64,000 bases of DNA, from NCBI GenBank assembly GCA_013397455.1, contig VYZB01000534.1, positions 125,234 through 189,233 of the forward strand. The letters run 5' to 3'. Shown here piece after piece: positions 39,894 through 50,400 of the stretch. A program made the position numbers and the translations under genes. Position 1 is the stretch's first letter; every line of letters begins with the position of its first letter. The notes under the pieces were generated by a model. It made no database searches and had not been told where the DNA came from. It saw only the letters and a program-made list of their open reading frames with translations. Source of the DNA: Crotophaga sulcirostris. Lineage: Eukaryota > Chordata > Aves > Cuculiformes > Crotophagidae.

Positions 39894-40450
39894 CCAGTCC
39901 TTCACCACTCTTTCAGTAAAGAATTTTTTCCTAATATCCAATCTAAACCTTCCCTGACACAACTTGAGGCCATTTCCTCTCTTCCTATATCACTTCTTAC
40001 TTGGGAGAAGAGATCAGCACCCACCTTGCTACAATCTCCTTTCAGGCAGTTACAGAGGGCTGTAAGGTCTCCGCTCAGCCTCCTCTTCTCCAGGCTAAAC
40101 AATCCCAGTTCCCTCAGCCACTCCTCATAAAATCTGTGCTCCAGACCCTTCATCAGCTTCATCATCCTCCTCTGAACATGTTCCAGCACCTCAATGTCTT
40201 TCTTCTACTGAGAGGCCCAAAACTGAATACAGTATTCAAGGTGCAGCCTCACCAGTGTAGGGGGACCATCACTTCTCTACTCCTGCTGGTCACACCATTT
40301 CTGATACAAGCCAGGATGCTGTTGACATTCTTGGCCACCTGGGCACACTGCTGGTTCATGTTTAGATGGCCGTCAACGAGCACCCCCAGGCCCTTTTCTG
40401 CCGGGCAGCTTTCCAGCCACACTTCCCCAAGTGTCATGTAGATATCTCTA
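39894..40450 (-). mobile_element. CR1 LINE, 3' end lost in the assembly gap
   Basis: Minus-strand CR1. Typical pieces are 'ctcctcttctccaggctaaacaatcccagttccctcagcc', 'cttcatcagcttcatcatcctcctctgaac' and 'gccgtcaacgagcacccccaggcccttttctgc'. Translated it gives [19 protein letters not shown] next to the gap. The 3' terminus would fall inside the N run. It lies in the left unit of the TUBGCP3 duplication. Confidence 0.92.
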
Positions 40451-42159
40451 TCTCCCACTAATATATAATGTATGTATCTATCTATATTACTTATTTTTAC
40501 AAGTACAATGTTGTTCTGCAGCAGGAGGTCAGTGAGAGAAAGAGAGGGTGCACGGCTCATTCTGTATGCCAATAAGAAAGGTGTGACAACAAATGTCTTA
40601 AGAAAACAACTGTTTTAATAGGACAGAATAAAACCAGGAATATAAAAAGGATAAAAAGAGGAATACAGAGAGCAAGTAACATTTAAAACCCCTCAAATGC
40701 TGGGCACCCTGCCTTTGCGCAGCACTGGATGGAGCGCGGATGGATCGTCCTTGGTGCACTGCACAGGTCCCATTGGTGGAGGGCGGCCTTCTTCCCATGC
40801 CCAGGCAAGCAAGATAGGCTGGCACAGGGCCCTCCATCAGGTTCCTGTACAGGAGCTGCTCCTGTTGTCATTCAGGCTGCTCAAGCCCCAGGTATGCAGT
40901 CCAGCAGAGCTGACAAATCTGTTTCAACATCACTAACTCCTTGAATTCAACATCTTCTGCACAGCTCACAGTAAAAATGTGCATCTCTCCAGTAGCTGCG
41001 CTTACACACACAGTCCAGCCAGCGGCTCGCCCTGGACCCTCTCACCTCCAGATACATATGTCCTCTCACTGTGGCATCCACAGCTGCTGGCATCACAGGC
41101 ACACCTCCCACCCCCAATCCAATTCCAGTTGTTGAACTAAGACCCCTATCACGCACACTCAGAAAAAGGGAGAGTGATTTAGTTAGCAGACAGGACACGC
41201 TGCACTGATGAGGCAAAGAGCAAGGCTAGAAAACATGCTGACCAGCAACCTATTTAAACAACCAGCCCCTTTTATCTGCTTCTCTCATTATTTTCCCACA
41301 CTTTCTCCTTCCAAAATCACTTTTGGGCCACCTGGTGAAATCACTGCTGAAGAGAAAAGGGTGAGTTGGCTTTCCTGGCATTCTTGGTTGGATGGCTGCT
41401 CCGAAGCATTTCTAGGCACAGTATCTTGGAATGCAGCTCCTTGTAGGTGGCACTGTCAGCATTTCTGTTGCAAGTTTTATAAAATCAGTCTCCTCTTTCA
41501 CACCAATGAAGATTCTTCCACAAAATCCATGCTTTATGTTACAGAGAAGCAGCATAAGGTAATGCTGACAGTGCCCCGAAGGGGGGAGACACAGCTGGAG
41601 GTGAAGGCAAAGCATAAACAAGCAAAAAGAAAACAAAAAACCCACAACCATAAAAATCAAAGATGCTATCACTAGCTCCCATCCACTTCCAGAGGATCTC
41701 CCAGTAGACCTGGTCCAGCTACTCTGTGCTGGGAATTTGGAACCTTCCCCCCAGCCTGGTGGTCAGATAGGGTCCAAGAGTGGTGATGGTTCTTCCCCAG
41801 ATACAGGTGTGGGCAAACCAGTCTCTGAGGAAGAGAGAATGGATGGCATTGCCTAAGAAACTGAAGATCTCAGGAACAGTTCCCATCCACTTCCAGGGGA
41901 TTCTCCTGCAGAGCTGAACAGGTTCTTCTATGCCTTGCCTTTCAAATATTTATCGATGCATCAAGTTATATTTTTCTGCTCTGGTCTAAAGTGTTGATGT
42001 TCTTGTATAATTTATTATGACAATGCTGTTAATAATTTCCAAGCCCAAAGCAAGATTTGATTTATTGCTCAACTTTTGATCCACTTTCTTGATGAGTGTC
42101 TGGTTCTAACAGTATAGGGCTGACAGATGAACACAAAGATTCATCTTTTTGTCTGTATT
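40451..42159. other. gene-free DNA between a CR1 and the internal-exon pseudo-copy
   Basis: Holds the 15-bp inverted repeat at 41.45-41.58 kb and two copies of cccatccacttccag about 205 bp apart (near 41678 and 41883). A weak resemblance near 41960 to the next TUBGCP3 exon was not convincing. Confidence 0.5.
41449..41575. repeat. 15-bp perfect inverted repeat
   Basis: ggcactgtcagcatt at 41449-41463 and its exact reverse complement at 41561-41575, with 97 bp between. Similarity outside the core is weak. It could be the remnant of a small inverted-repeat element or chance; I see no target duplication. Confidence 0.6.
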
Positions 42160-42267
42160 TTTTTTTAATTGTTCCATCTTACTTGAAAAGGGGCATTGGC
42201 TTCCTCAAGCTATGCACGTTACACCACAACTGATCAGTTTTTGTTGTAAGATCAGAAGCTAAAAAAA
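42160..42267 (-). pseudogene. decayed copy of an internal TUBGCP3 exon (residues ~446-482)
   Basis: The minus strand aligns by eye to the exon at 57218-57328 over its whole length, roughly three quarters identical. Preserved blocks include AAAACTGATC-GTTGTGG and GATGGAACAAT. It is dead: the acceptor AG is lost (ACG instead), one base is missing near the start, and TAA interrupts the frame near the end. It lies between the real terminal exon and the terminal-exon pseudo-copy, on the same strand. That is the position expected for the upstream end of a head-to-tail duplicate. Confidence 0.75.
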
Positions 42268-42980
42268 CGTGTAGATCAAAATAAACATGACAGCTGGGTT
42301 AGGAGATAGAAGATCGGTCTCCACCACGAAGGGGCACTGAGGACAATTGCAGGTCCCCACCAGACAAAGTCTTCTGTGCCTTCTGCTGTTCAAAACATCC
42401 TCCTCAGCCTGAGAGTCAAGAGCAAATCCCACAGCAGTGAGGATTCTTCCCAGACCAATAGATGTCTGCAAAATCAACCCAAAATGATAGCTCCCAGCAC
42501 GGCCAGTACTGAGGGTTTCCTTCATTCTGCTGGATTCATTTTAGTACTGAAGGGAACTAAACCTTCCTCTGGAACTTGTCCTCTAGTTCCAACACTGATG
42601 CTGCCTCCCTTATCTAACGACACGTGGGGTTACACAACACGTCTCTCAAGGCAATGGCCAGAAGAGTGTCCATGCAGCTAATTTTCATTTCCAACAGTTT
42701 TAGCAAAACTACAATCACATAAGCTTTGTAGTTCTGTCAGACTTTACAAGAACAATACTCTCCTACCAGAGTCATGAAAACAGAGCCCTCCTGCCTGTGA
42801 AGTGATTTGTGACCTTACAATGCCAAGCTCAGCATCCTTCAGCTTTCCTTTGGCACGCAGAACACCACTGGTTTCAGAGTCCATATTTCCTTACAGCTGA
42901 AATGCTGCCTGCAAGTATTCCCACGAGGGTGCCTGCATCCTCAGGTCCCTGAAGGGCACAGGGTTAAAAACTTTACGGGT

Positions 42981-42986
42981 TTTATT
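42981..42986 (-). terminator. candidate polyadenylation hexamer of TUBGCP3
   Basis: AATAAA on the minus strand about 1.35 kb after the stop, conserved at the corresponding place of the duplicated copy. Alternative hexamers lie nearer the stop at 43726-43731 and about 43368-43373. The choice between them is inference. Confidence 0.3.
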
Positions 42987-44336
42987 TAACAAAAGCAAGG
43001 ACTCCAAGGCCTATACAATAACAGATGGCAAACTCCTAGTCCGGGGCTGCAAATCGGTACATCGTTCCCCTGAGTTCACCCCTGTCATGGCTCAGTGGCC
43101 TCACCTGCAGGGCCTGGCAGGTGCCACTGCTTTCCAAAGGCTGAAGTGAAGAAATGCCAAAGGGCAAACAAGGCCACAGACCTGGTTGATCTGAGGATAA
43201 TTGTTAATTAATGAACTGCACACAACTCTAAATATAGGTAAGACTCACACTAAAATTCTGTAAATCAATTTGCTCCTAACTGGAAGCTGCTCCTTTCATA
43301 CCCTGTGGGAGAACTCATCATCTTTGAATTACAAAAAGCAAACCACTTGTCTGAAAGATAATTGTGTTTTTATTTTTCTAAGCTTGCACTTGTGGAACAT
43401 AATAAATGACCTGATATAATGACAACTTTGCAAAAGAAGAGTCCCCCTTCTCCCCAACATCTGGACAGCAATATATAAATATTTACAATGAAAAAACAGG
43501 GAAGGGAAGAGAATGAAGTCAACATTAGCTAAGTCAGTTCATCTCTGCACATCTGATTTTGAACACAAATTATTTCATTCAATTCAATCTTAACCAAAAC
43601 TTTCCCTTCACAGTACTGAGGCTTTAACCTCCTTTTTTGCAGATTTATGTGCAATAGATACACTCCTGCTTTGCTTCTCTAGTTTTCTCCTGTACAGGAA
43701 CCATAGAATTTTCCTTACTAAGTTTTTTATTTCAGTTTGTTAACTTTGAAAACAACAAAAAAATTAAATATAAGTTTATGTCTCCTGAAACAAAGTTTCT
43801 CACACAGTCAAACACATCACAACACTGAAAATCAGCATAATGAAATGCTGTACAGATTCTTGACAAGGACATGAGGTCTGGGTCCTAACCTGTTGGCTTT
43901 AACAAAAGCTCTCTTCAAATAGAACAAGTATATATAGAAAAAATAACCTTCTTATTTTCTTGTTAAAAAAGGAAATGGTGCTTTCTATAAACAAAAGATG
44001 CAATTTGACACAGATATAAGTTACAGTGGAGAGAGCTCAGAAAGCTTCAAATAAAATTGGCATTTGTTTAAAAGGATGATTTAAGAAGTTGATTGGAAGA
44101 GGTTCAATCAGCTCACTTTGTCTGGTAATTCTAGAAATGTCAGTGTAAAAAACCCTACTGTTTTTGCTTTCTGCTATAGAGTGTCACACAATCACATGAC
44201 TGAAAACACGCTGCCTGCAGAAATGATAGACATCGATCACGCACAGTTGGGTTGTAATACATCAACACTGATTGCCTTGTCCAACAAGAGGTTCAACATC
44301 CTTCGGATACCGAGGTGCAGTCCTTTGAAGTTGTTT
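42981..44336 (-). other. TUBGCP3: probable TUBGCP3 3' UTR
   Basis: This is the sequence downstream of the TGA on the minus strand. No open frame continues, and the stretch is recognisably repeated in the left duplicate copy. I place the far end at the AATAAA hexamer at 42981-42986 because that hexamer is also kept in the duplicate (29920-29925). Earlier AATAAA hexamers at about 43726-43731 and 43368-43373 are equally possible ends. Transcript data would be needed to choose. Confidence 0.4.
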
Positions 44337-44495
44337 TCACATGTGAGAGCTTCGTCTGCCTCTAGTGCCCAACGACACACGAAGCCTTGGCTCTCTTGCT
44401 TTATAATGTTCATTGAAGTCCAATCTAAAGCTAAGAAACCGAAGGCTTTCGTCAGAACTGGTTGTCAGCAGGACCAAGAACTGCTGGACGACTCC
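44337..44495 (-). CDS. TUBGCP3: TUBGCP3 terminal coding exon with stop, about residues 856-907
   Basis: 159 nt of coding sequence. It encodes [20 protein letters not shown], then [20 protein letters not shown], then [12 protein letters not shown] and the TGA at 44337-44339. The acceptor is TTTCTCCTTCAG. The exon continues into the 3' UTR toward lower coordinates. A frameshifted, truncated copy of this exon and its UTR lies about 10.5 kb further left. Confidence 0.97.
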   Translation of the reverse strand, partial: GVVQQFLVLLTTSSDESLRFLSFRLDFNEHYKAREPRLRVSLGTRGRRSSHM

Positions 44496-47400
44496 CTGAA
44501 GGAGAAAGAAAAACCCAAGAGACAGCTAAGACGACATCAGTAGTATGTTTTGCACAGGGATGCCAGGTGGTGCTCAGGCCTGGCAACGAGGCAGAGGGAG
44601 TATGGGAAAGGGCAAGCACAAGCATCTATATCAAACTGTCAGCAAATGAGTTACCCGGCATTCACTCTTTCTGAAAAAACTCAGGGCTTCATTTTACCTT
44701 CAAATATCTGCCACGCACTTCAGAGTCTTCAGTGCAGACAGCTCAGTCTTTTAAACTGGTCCCCACCATGCCCTGCTGGTACTCTCCATGTGTCTGAAGG
44801 CTCCCAGAAGAGCTGCCCCTGCTTCACTGCCCAGCCCTCCCAGGGCAGCCTCACTTTGGCTGGGAGACCAATGCAGGACCCAACTCATGCCAATAGGAGA
44901 CCTTGTTTCTCTTTGTAAGTACAGCACAGGCCAGGCCAGTATTAGACCACTGCTTGCTTCAGAAACATCTATCTGATATAGACCATACCTACAGCAGCAA
45001 GTGGCACCCAGAACAGCAGTATATTGGCCAAACAGAACAGTAGGTGCTGCTGACCCAGTGACCAGACTCTACACATTTGGAGCAGTTTGTATGAGGGACT
45101 TGCCCCCAGCATGCGGGAGGAGGTGTGTCTCTGGAGCCCATCTTCCCATTCAGCTCTAGTCAAGGGACTGTGAGAGCTCCACTGCACACAGGAAAGCAGA
45201 TGACTGTGGGAGGATGGGAAGACTCACTTGAAGAGCTCATTCCTGACCTCCACTAAATATTACGTGGACATGCCCGTAACTAGAGCACCTCATTACTTCC
45301 AAAGATGACCAAGGCTGGTCAGGAAAGTCCTGCATAGAAAATGCACAGTAGGGCTCAGCAGGAATACAGTCCAAGCAGGCAAAAGTTATGTGGCCGACTT
45401 GGAGCAATCTTGTAGAGCATACAAACTATATTTCATAGCCTATGCTTCTCAAAGAATTTGGCTCCATTTTCCTCTGGGAGGGATAATTTGCAATATTTGG
45501 ACCCAGGAGCAAATTCTTCCCATTTATTCTTCTTTGTCAGGGGAACATACATGACCACAAAACCTGCTATCTACTGAAGAACAGTGAATATATGCTTCTA
45601 AGTACAGAAGCAAAGAATGAAGAACTAGATCCACAAACTGCACTCACAAATACAGAAGTTACAGCTACACCATATCTGAAATTGATTGCTTCATATCAAA
45701 GCTCAGCATCCATATTAAAATAATATAATCTAAGGGGCACCTGGTAAAAGTGAGTGAGTATTCGCAGCTGTGAGCACATTTTGGGTATTGAGTCTTGAAA
45801 TTCTTTCATCCTCTTGTTCTCTTCTTCCTCTTCTGATGCAGTCACACCCCACTTGCCCTACGAAGAGACCAAATGAGTTAAGGGGTCAAGCATCACATGA
45901 TGAAAGTTGCTAACTGGCCACCTTCTGCCCAGTTAAACCACCATGTTTATATAAATCAACCATTGCCATAAAAAGTCCAACATAGAGTCTCTAGTATTGA
46001 AACTATAAGTCCCCTTGGTGATTGTACAGCACGTGAAAGAAATCTGAGGTTAGCAAAGTGGGCAACTCTCATGTCAGCATTGCATGTCCCACAGACTGAC
46101 AGTAGGGAGGCAGGCAGGCATGGAGCTACAGCATTTTTTGCAAAAGGGTTCAGAATACGAAAGCCTTTTCCATTTCCTTCATCTAAACCAGATCTAAATT
46201 TCTCAACCTCCAATCCTGCTGCAGAATCTACTCACCTAGAGGTTTTGGGCAAGACAGAAATGAAAAACACCATTCAGCAGTTTTGTTTGAATTTACGAGC
46301 TGATGACTTTCACATTTGTCCCAACTACATTTTTCATTTTTGCTGCACCTCTACATGATATCTAAAATCCTCCATATACCAAAAGACAAGTGTATCTGCC
46401 TCAACTGGATTCTCATGTTCTAGCAATATCCTTAGTATACCTCAAGCTCACGCTGTTTTTTCCTCTCTTCAAACTGCAACCTCAGCTGCAACTCCTCCAA
46501 AGCAGCTCTGTACATTGCATCTTGGGCATTCTGAAGCTCAATGATCTGATCAAAAACAGCTCGAAGCTGGTTGAGAAGCACCTGTGAGACAGTTAAGCAA
46601 CAAAACAATGAAACAGTTGTATAGCAAAAGTTTTATGTTAATACTTCAGAACGTGAGTAAATTAAATCTTTTTACACACAGCTGGAGAGACTGTTGTGCA
46701 AAGCCCTAGGTCAGCTGTTGCATGACCACATAGTTTCTTAGGACCAAAATCAACTGGCCACTGTCTGAGGAGTACGTACAGAGCCTACCATAAAAAGATC
46801 TTACATCAGAGGACGAAAAATGACTTTTCCCCTTGCGCCTACAATGTAAGAGAAGGTGGTTTCCTAATGCCTAAGCCAACATCACAAAGCTACAATTTAA
46901 TGCAAAGGAAAGGACTTACCCTGGAATCGCTATCCAGCAAGCACCGAGCTATGATTGTGTCTAGAAAAACTTCATGAGCTGCAATGATGTGATCCAAGTC
47001 CTGTGCTTGTTGGACCTTGTTCCAGAGTTCATCCCACGAACATTCAAGCACCTGGAGTAATGATTCAGGATTGGGTTGTTTTGATTTGCTAGATGACAAG
47101 TTCTTTGAAATTTAAGACACACAACACATACAGAATACTAAAAGTACTTCATTTTTAAGCAACTAATTGGGTGGATAGAATATACCTCAAATGTAATGTA
47201 ATACTGCATTTGATGAATGAAATGGACCATTTCTGATGCCAGTACGTGACACTGATGCAGCACCCCAGAAAGCTCTGTAAAAAAATCCAAAGAGATGGCA
47301 TGTTAAAGACTGCAATGATAGGTACAGCCATCAAATCAGCTTGGCAAGTGTTTTTCTACCAAATTGAATACTTCATAAAGCAGCCACTAATCTTGATTGG

Positions 47401-50400
47401 TAACAGCAATACTGGCTGGCAACAGATGAACAAAGAACATTGCACAATTATCTCCTAGAAAATGTGAGTCAAAGATGACATCAACTGTGTGTTCAGACAG
47501 TGCTGGAAACTTGCCGAGTATCACAACTGAAAAAGACCCTCTCTGTCCCAGGAGATAAAAATGCAGTCAACATCCCATGCATTCTTTTGGTTAAAAATCC
47601 GAGACCATAGATTTGCAATTGCTTCTGGGGCCTCTCACATCTCTTACCATTAGCCTTCAAAACACCAATAGCATGTTTTTGCATGTCTTTGCTACACTGA
47701 CACCAAAACAGAGGGTGGTTGTGACAGGGGTAGGGAATTTGTGGCTCATAAGGCCCAGGTTCCATTTCATGATCCACCACAGAGGCCCACAGGTAAGTCA
47801 GTAATGGCCTCAGCTGCTCACCTGTAAAAGAAGGTACCTCTCTTGCAGAAGGCTATTATCAAGATTACCTTCAACTGCAAAAATTCTCTGGAATGAAGAC
47901 ACTCAGCCTTCTGGAATCAAGCAGATATTCAGACAGAGGAAGTAATTTCTACAAAGCTGCCAAAACAGACAAGCTATGAGACTACTATAAAAGGGATTCT
48001 ACATTTCGATATCTTAGGATGCTGCAAAACCATCCAACAGTCTGGAAGAGATTAAAACAACCTACTCTTCTTCATTTCTTATGCCTGTGCAGAAAGAATC
48101 TCTAACACATTATGTCGCACCTACTTTAAAGAGCATCAATGAAAAACACTTCCAGAGTTGGTTAAACAACAGTAATTCCTCAACACCAGTGAGCTGGATG
48201 CATCTGTTTCTTTTTCCAATTACTGATAGGAAAAGAGTGAGCTTAACACTATTGTCTAGAAGTGCTTCTTTAGAGCATGAAAATCCCTGGCTGTTAAGAC
48301 TTTTTGGGAATTTTGAATAAAGCTGTCCTTGAAAGCAAGAGCTACTTCTTAGTGGTTGAAAACCAAACCGCCCTGAAGCTGCTTCCTCCTAGCAGTTACT
48401 GTCTTCCATTTGGTGCTCTGTGACTGGAAGGGTAAGGTACCATTTTGGAGGGAGAGAAAGAAAACAAAAGCAAGTTCTACTACTTCTTCATAAATTAAAG
48501 CTGGGGTGCACCACCCACGTATTTCACAAAAAACTCTACTCGTAGCTTCCAACTTTGACATGCCAGTGAGCAAGGAAGACTCCTCACCCTCCAGGCAGAA
48601 GGCTGAGCAGGTCTTTGTAAACACGTTCTTCTTTGTCAGAGCACAAACTGAGAAACATAACACCCTGCTCCTTCTGCCAATGACAGCTATAAGAGCTTGG
48701 GCAGCATTTTAAATGTCTGTGTTACTTAAAACACAGCCAAGCCTAAAGGCGACAAGCAAGGGAGCTTTTATTTACAGAGGATTGCTCCACGGCAAAGCAT
48801 AAGAAAGGCCTCCCTAAGGCAGGCTAGAGGGGAGAGGAAGTAAAACTTCCTTCTGAGAACAAAAGAACACACAGAACTCTAGCAATGTGAGACAGCTCCA
48901 GTCTGAAGACCCTCAGGCGATGAGAATAAAATCTTTTAACTGCACCACAGTCTCAAAGGGAAGGGAAAGCAAGAATGCAACAGACCACTGCATTTGAGTC
49001 AAACAAGCACTTATTTGGGACAGGGAAATGACAGTAAAATAAATCTTATCTCACAGAAACAGAAAGGAAATCTAGTCATCCCATACAGCTCCACAGATCA
49101 GCCTTGCGCACTGAAGCAGGCTTTACAAGAGTTTGTTTCCCAGCAACCTTCTGAGGCCAAGGCATCCACTCTCACTCACCAAACAGTTTGTAATTTTAAA
49201 AGCATAAGTATATATTTGTAATTATTACTATGCCACAAAGAGGTGTAATGCTCAATAGCTATTTTTACTGAATTTGAATGAAGTTTGGTAAAAAAAGTCA
49301 AGATTAAGCTAGTACAGATGCTCACAAATACGACCATATTCTCAGCTAAGAAGAAGGATCATAAAATCCCAGTCCATTAAACATACACCAGAGCCACTAC
49401 ACTTAATAGCTTTCATATTTCTCTGCAAACATCTGTTTCTCTTATCTTAGCCTCTTCTGTTCTTTGTTAAATAAAAGCACAGGGAATGAGTGAAGGTAAA
49501 TTCAGAAGAGTGCATGTGTGAGACTTACTACTTTCAGCACAAGAAAGAGGGAGACAAAGGGTAGAGAGATAGGAAGGCATCAACAAAGATGAACAAAAGG
49601 GGATGGGAGAGTAACAAGTCTCTTTCCAGAGACATGGGATGTTTCGTCTGTTCACTACAACAAAAAACTCACAACCAAGGATTAAATAAAACAGGAAACT
49701 TCCATTTCCAATTATGTTATTTTCTCTTTGTCATAATCCAGTATTAAAGAGTCAGTCAAGAGGAGCAACAAAATATAAAATTCATCTGTCCCAAGAGACT
49801 TTCCCCGCCTCCTCCTTAATACAGTTTAAAGTAAGACACAGTCAGCTGAATCCAGTTTACATCATTCATTTGGGTCCCCCTCACCTGGCATGCTTTTCAG
49901 AAGCTTTGCATTGCACATGTGCCCTTTCCATATATCAGTAAGAATATATTCCATTCGCTTCGCTCTCCAAAGGAAATTAAATACTCTTAGATAGTGGCTC
50001 ATGCACTCACGTGTAAATACCTACAAAAAAAATATCAATACAAATTTAGTTGTAGCGAGATGGGTGTTAGTCTCTTCTTCCAAGTAACAAGCGACAGGAT
50101 GAGAGGAAATGGCCTCAACTTGCATCAGAAGTGGTTTAGATTAGACATTAGGAAAAAATTCCTCATTGAAAGGGTTATCAGGCACTGGCACAGCTCCCCA
50201 GGGAGGTGGCTGAGTCACCATCCCTGAAGGTGTTTATAAGATGGGCAGATGAGGTGCTCAGGTATCTGGTTTAGTAGTGGACAGGTACGGCTGGACTCGG
50301 TCTCAAAGGTCTTTTCCAACCAAATGACTCCATGATTCTATGAAATTTAACAAACACACTACATGTTCTGAAGGATCAAGAACCTCTTCACAGTCCATCT

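Larger units (their letters stand above)
42780..45680 (-). repeat. right (parent) copy of the TUBGCP3 3'-end duplication
   Basis: This interval holds the 3' UTR, the terminal exon and part of the last intron of the functional gene. It is the partner of the segment at about 29.7-34.8 kb. It lacks both the LTR and the ~2.1-kb extra block of the left copy, so those are either insertions on the left or, for the larger block, possibly a deletion here. The end points are approximate. Confidence 0.85.

Noticed and set aside
40462..40490. AT-rich tatc/tatg tract beside the CR1
   Set aside because: Too short and irregular to be called a microsatellite of interest.
41940..42000. Possible remnant of the TUBGCP3 exon at 56718-56826
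   Set aside because: A short resemblance (gatgcatcaagttatattt against gatgcaagaagtttatagattt) in a plausible position, but the rest of the exon does not align. Too weak to call.
47724..47770. hAT-like terminus 'caggggtagggaatttgtggc' in a TUBGCP3 intron
   Set aside because: No matching inverted terminus or 8-bp target duplication was found nearby, so only a vague resemblance remains.
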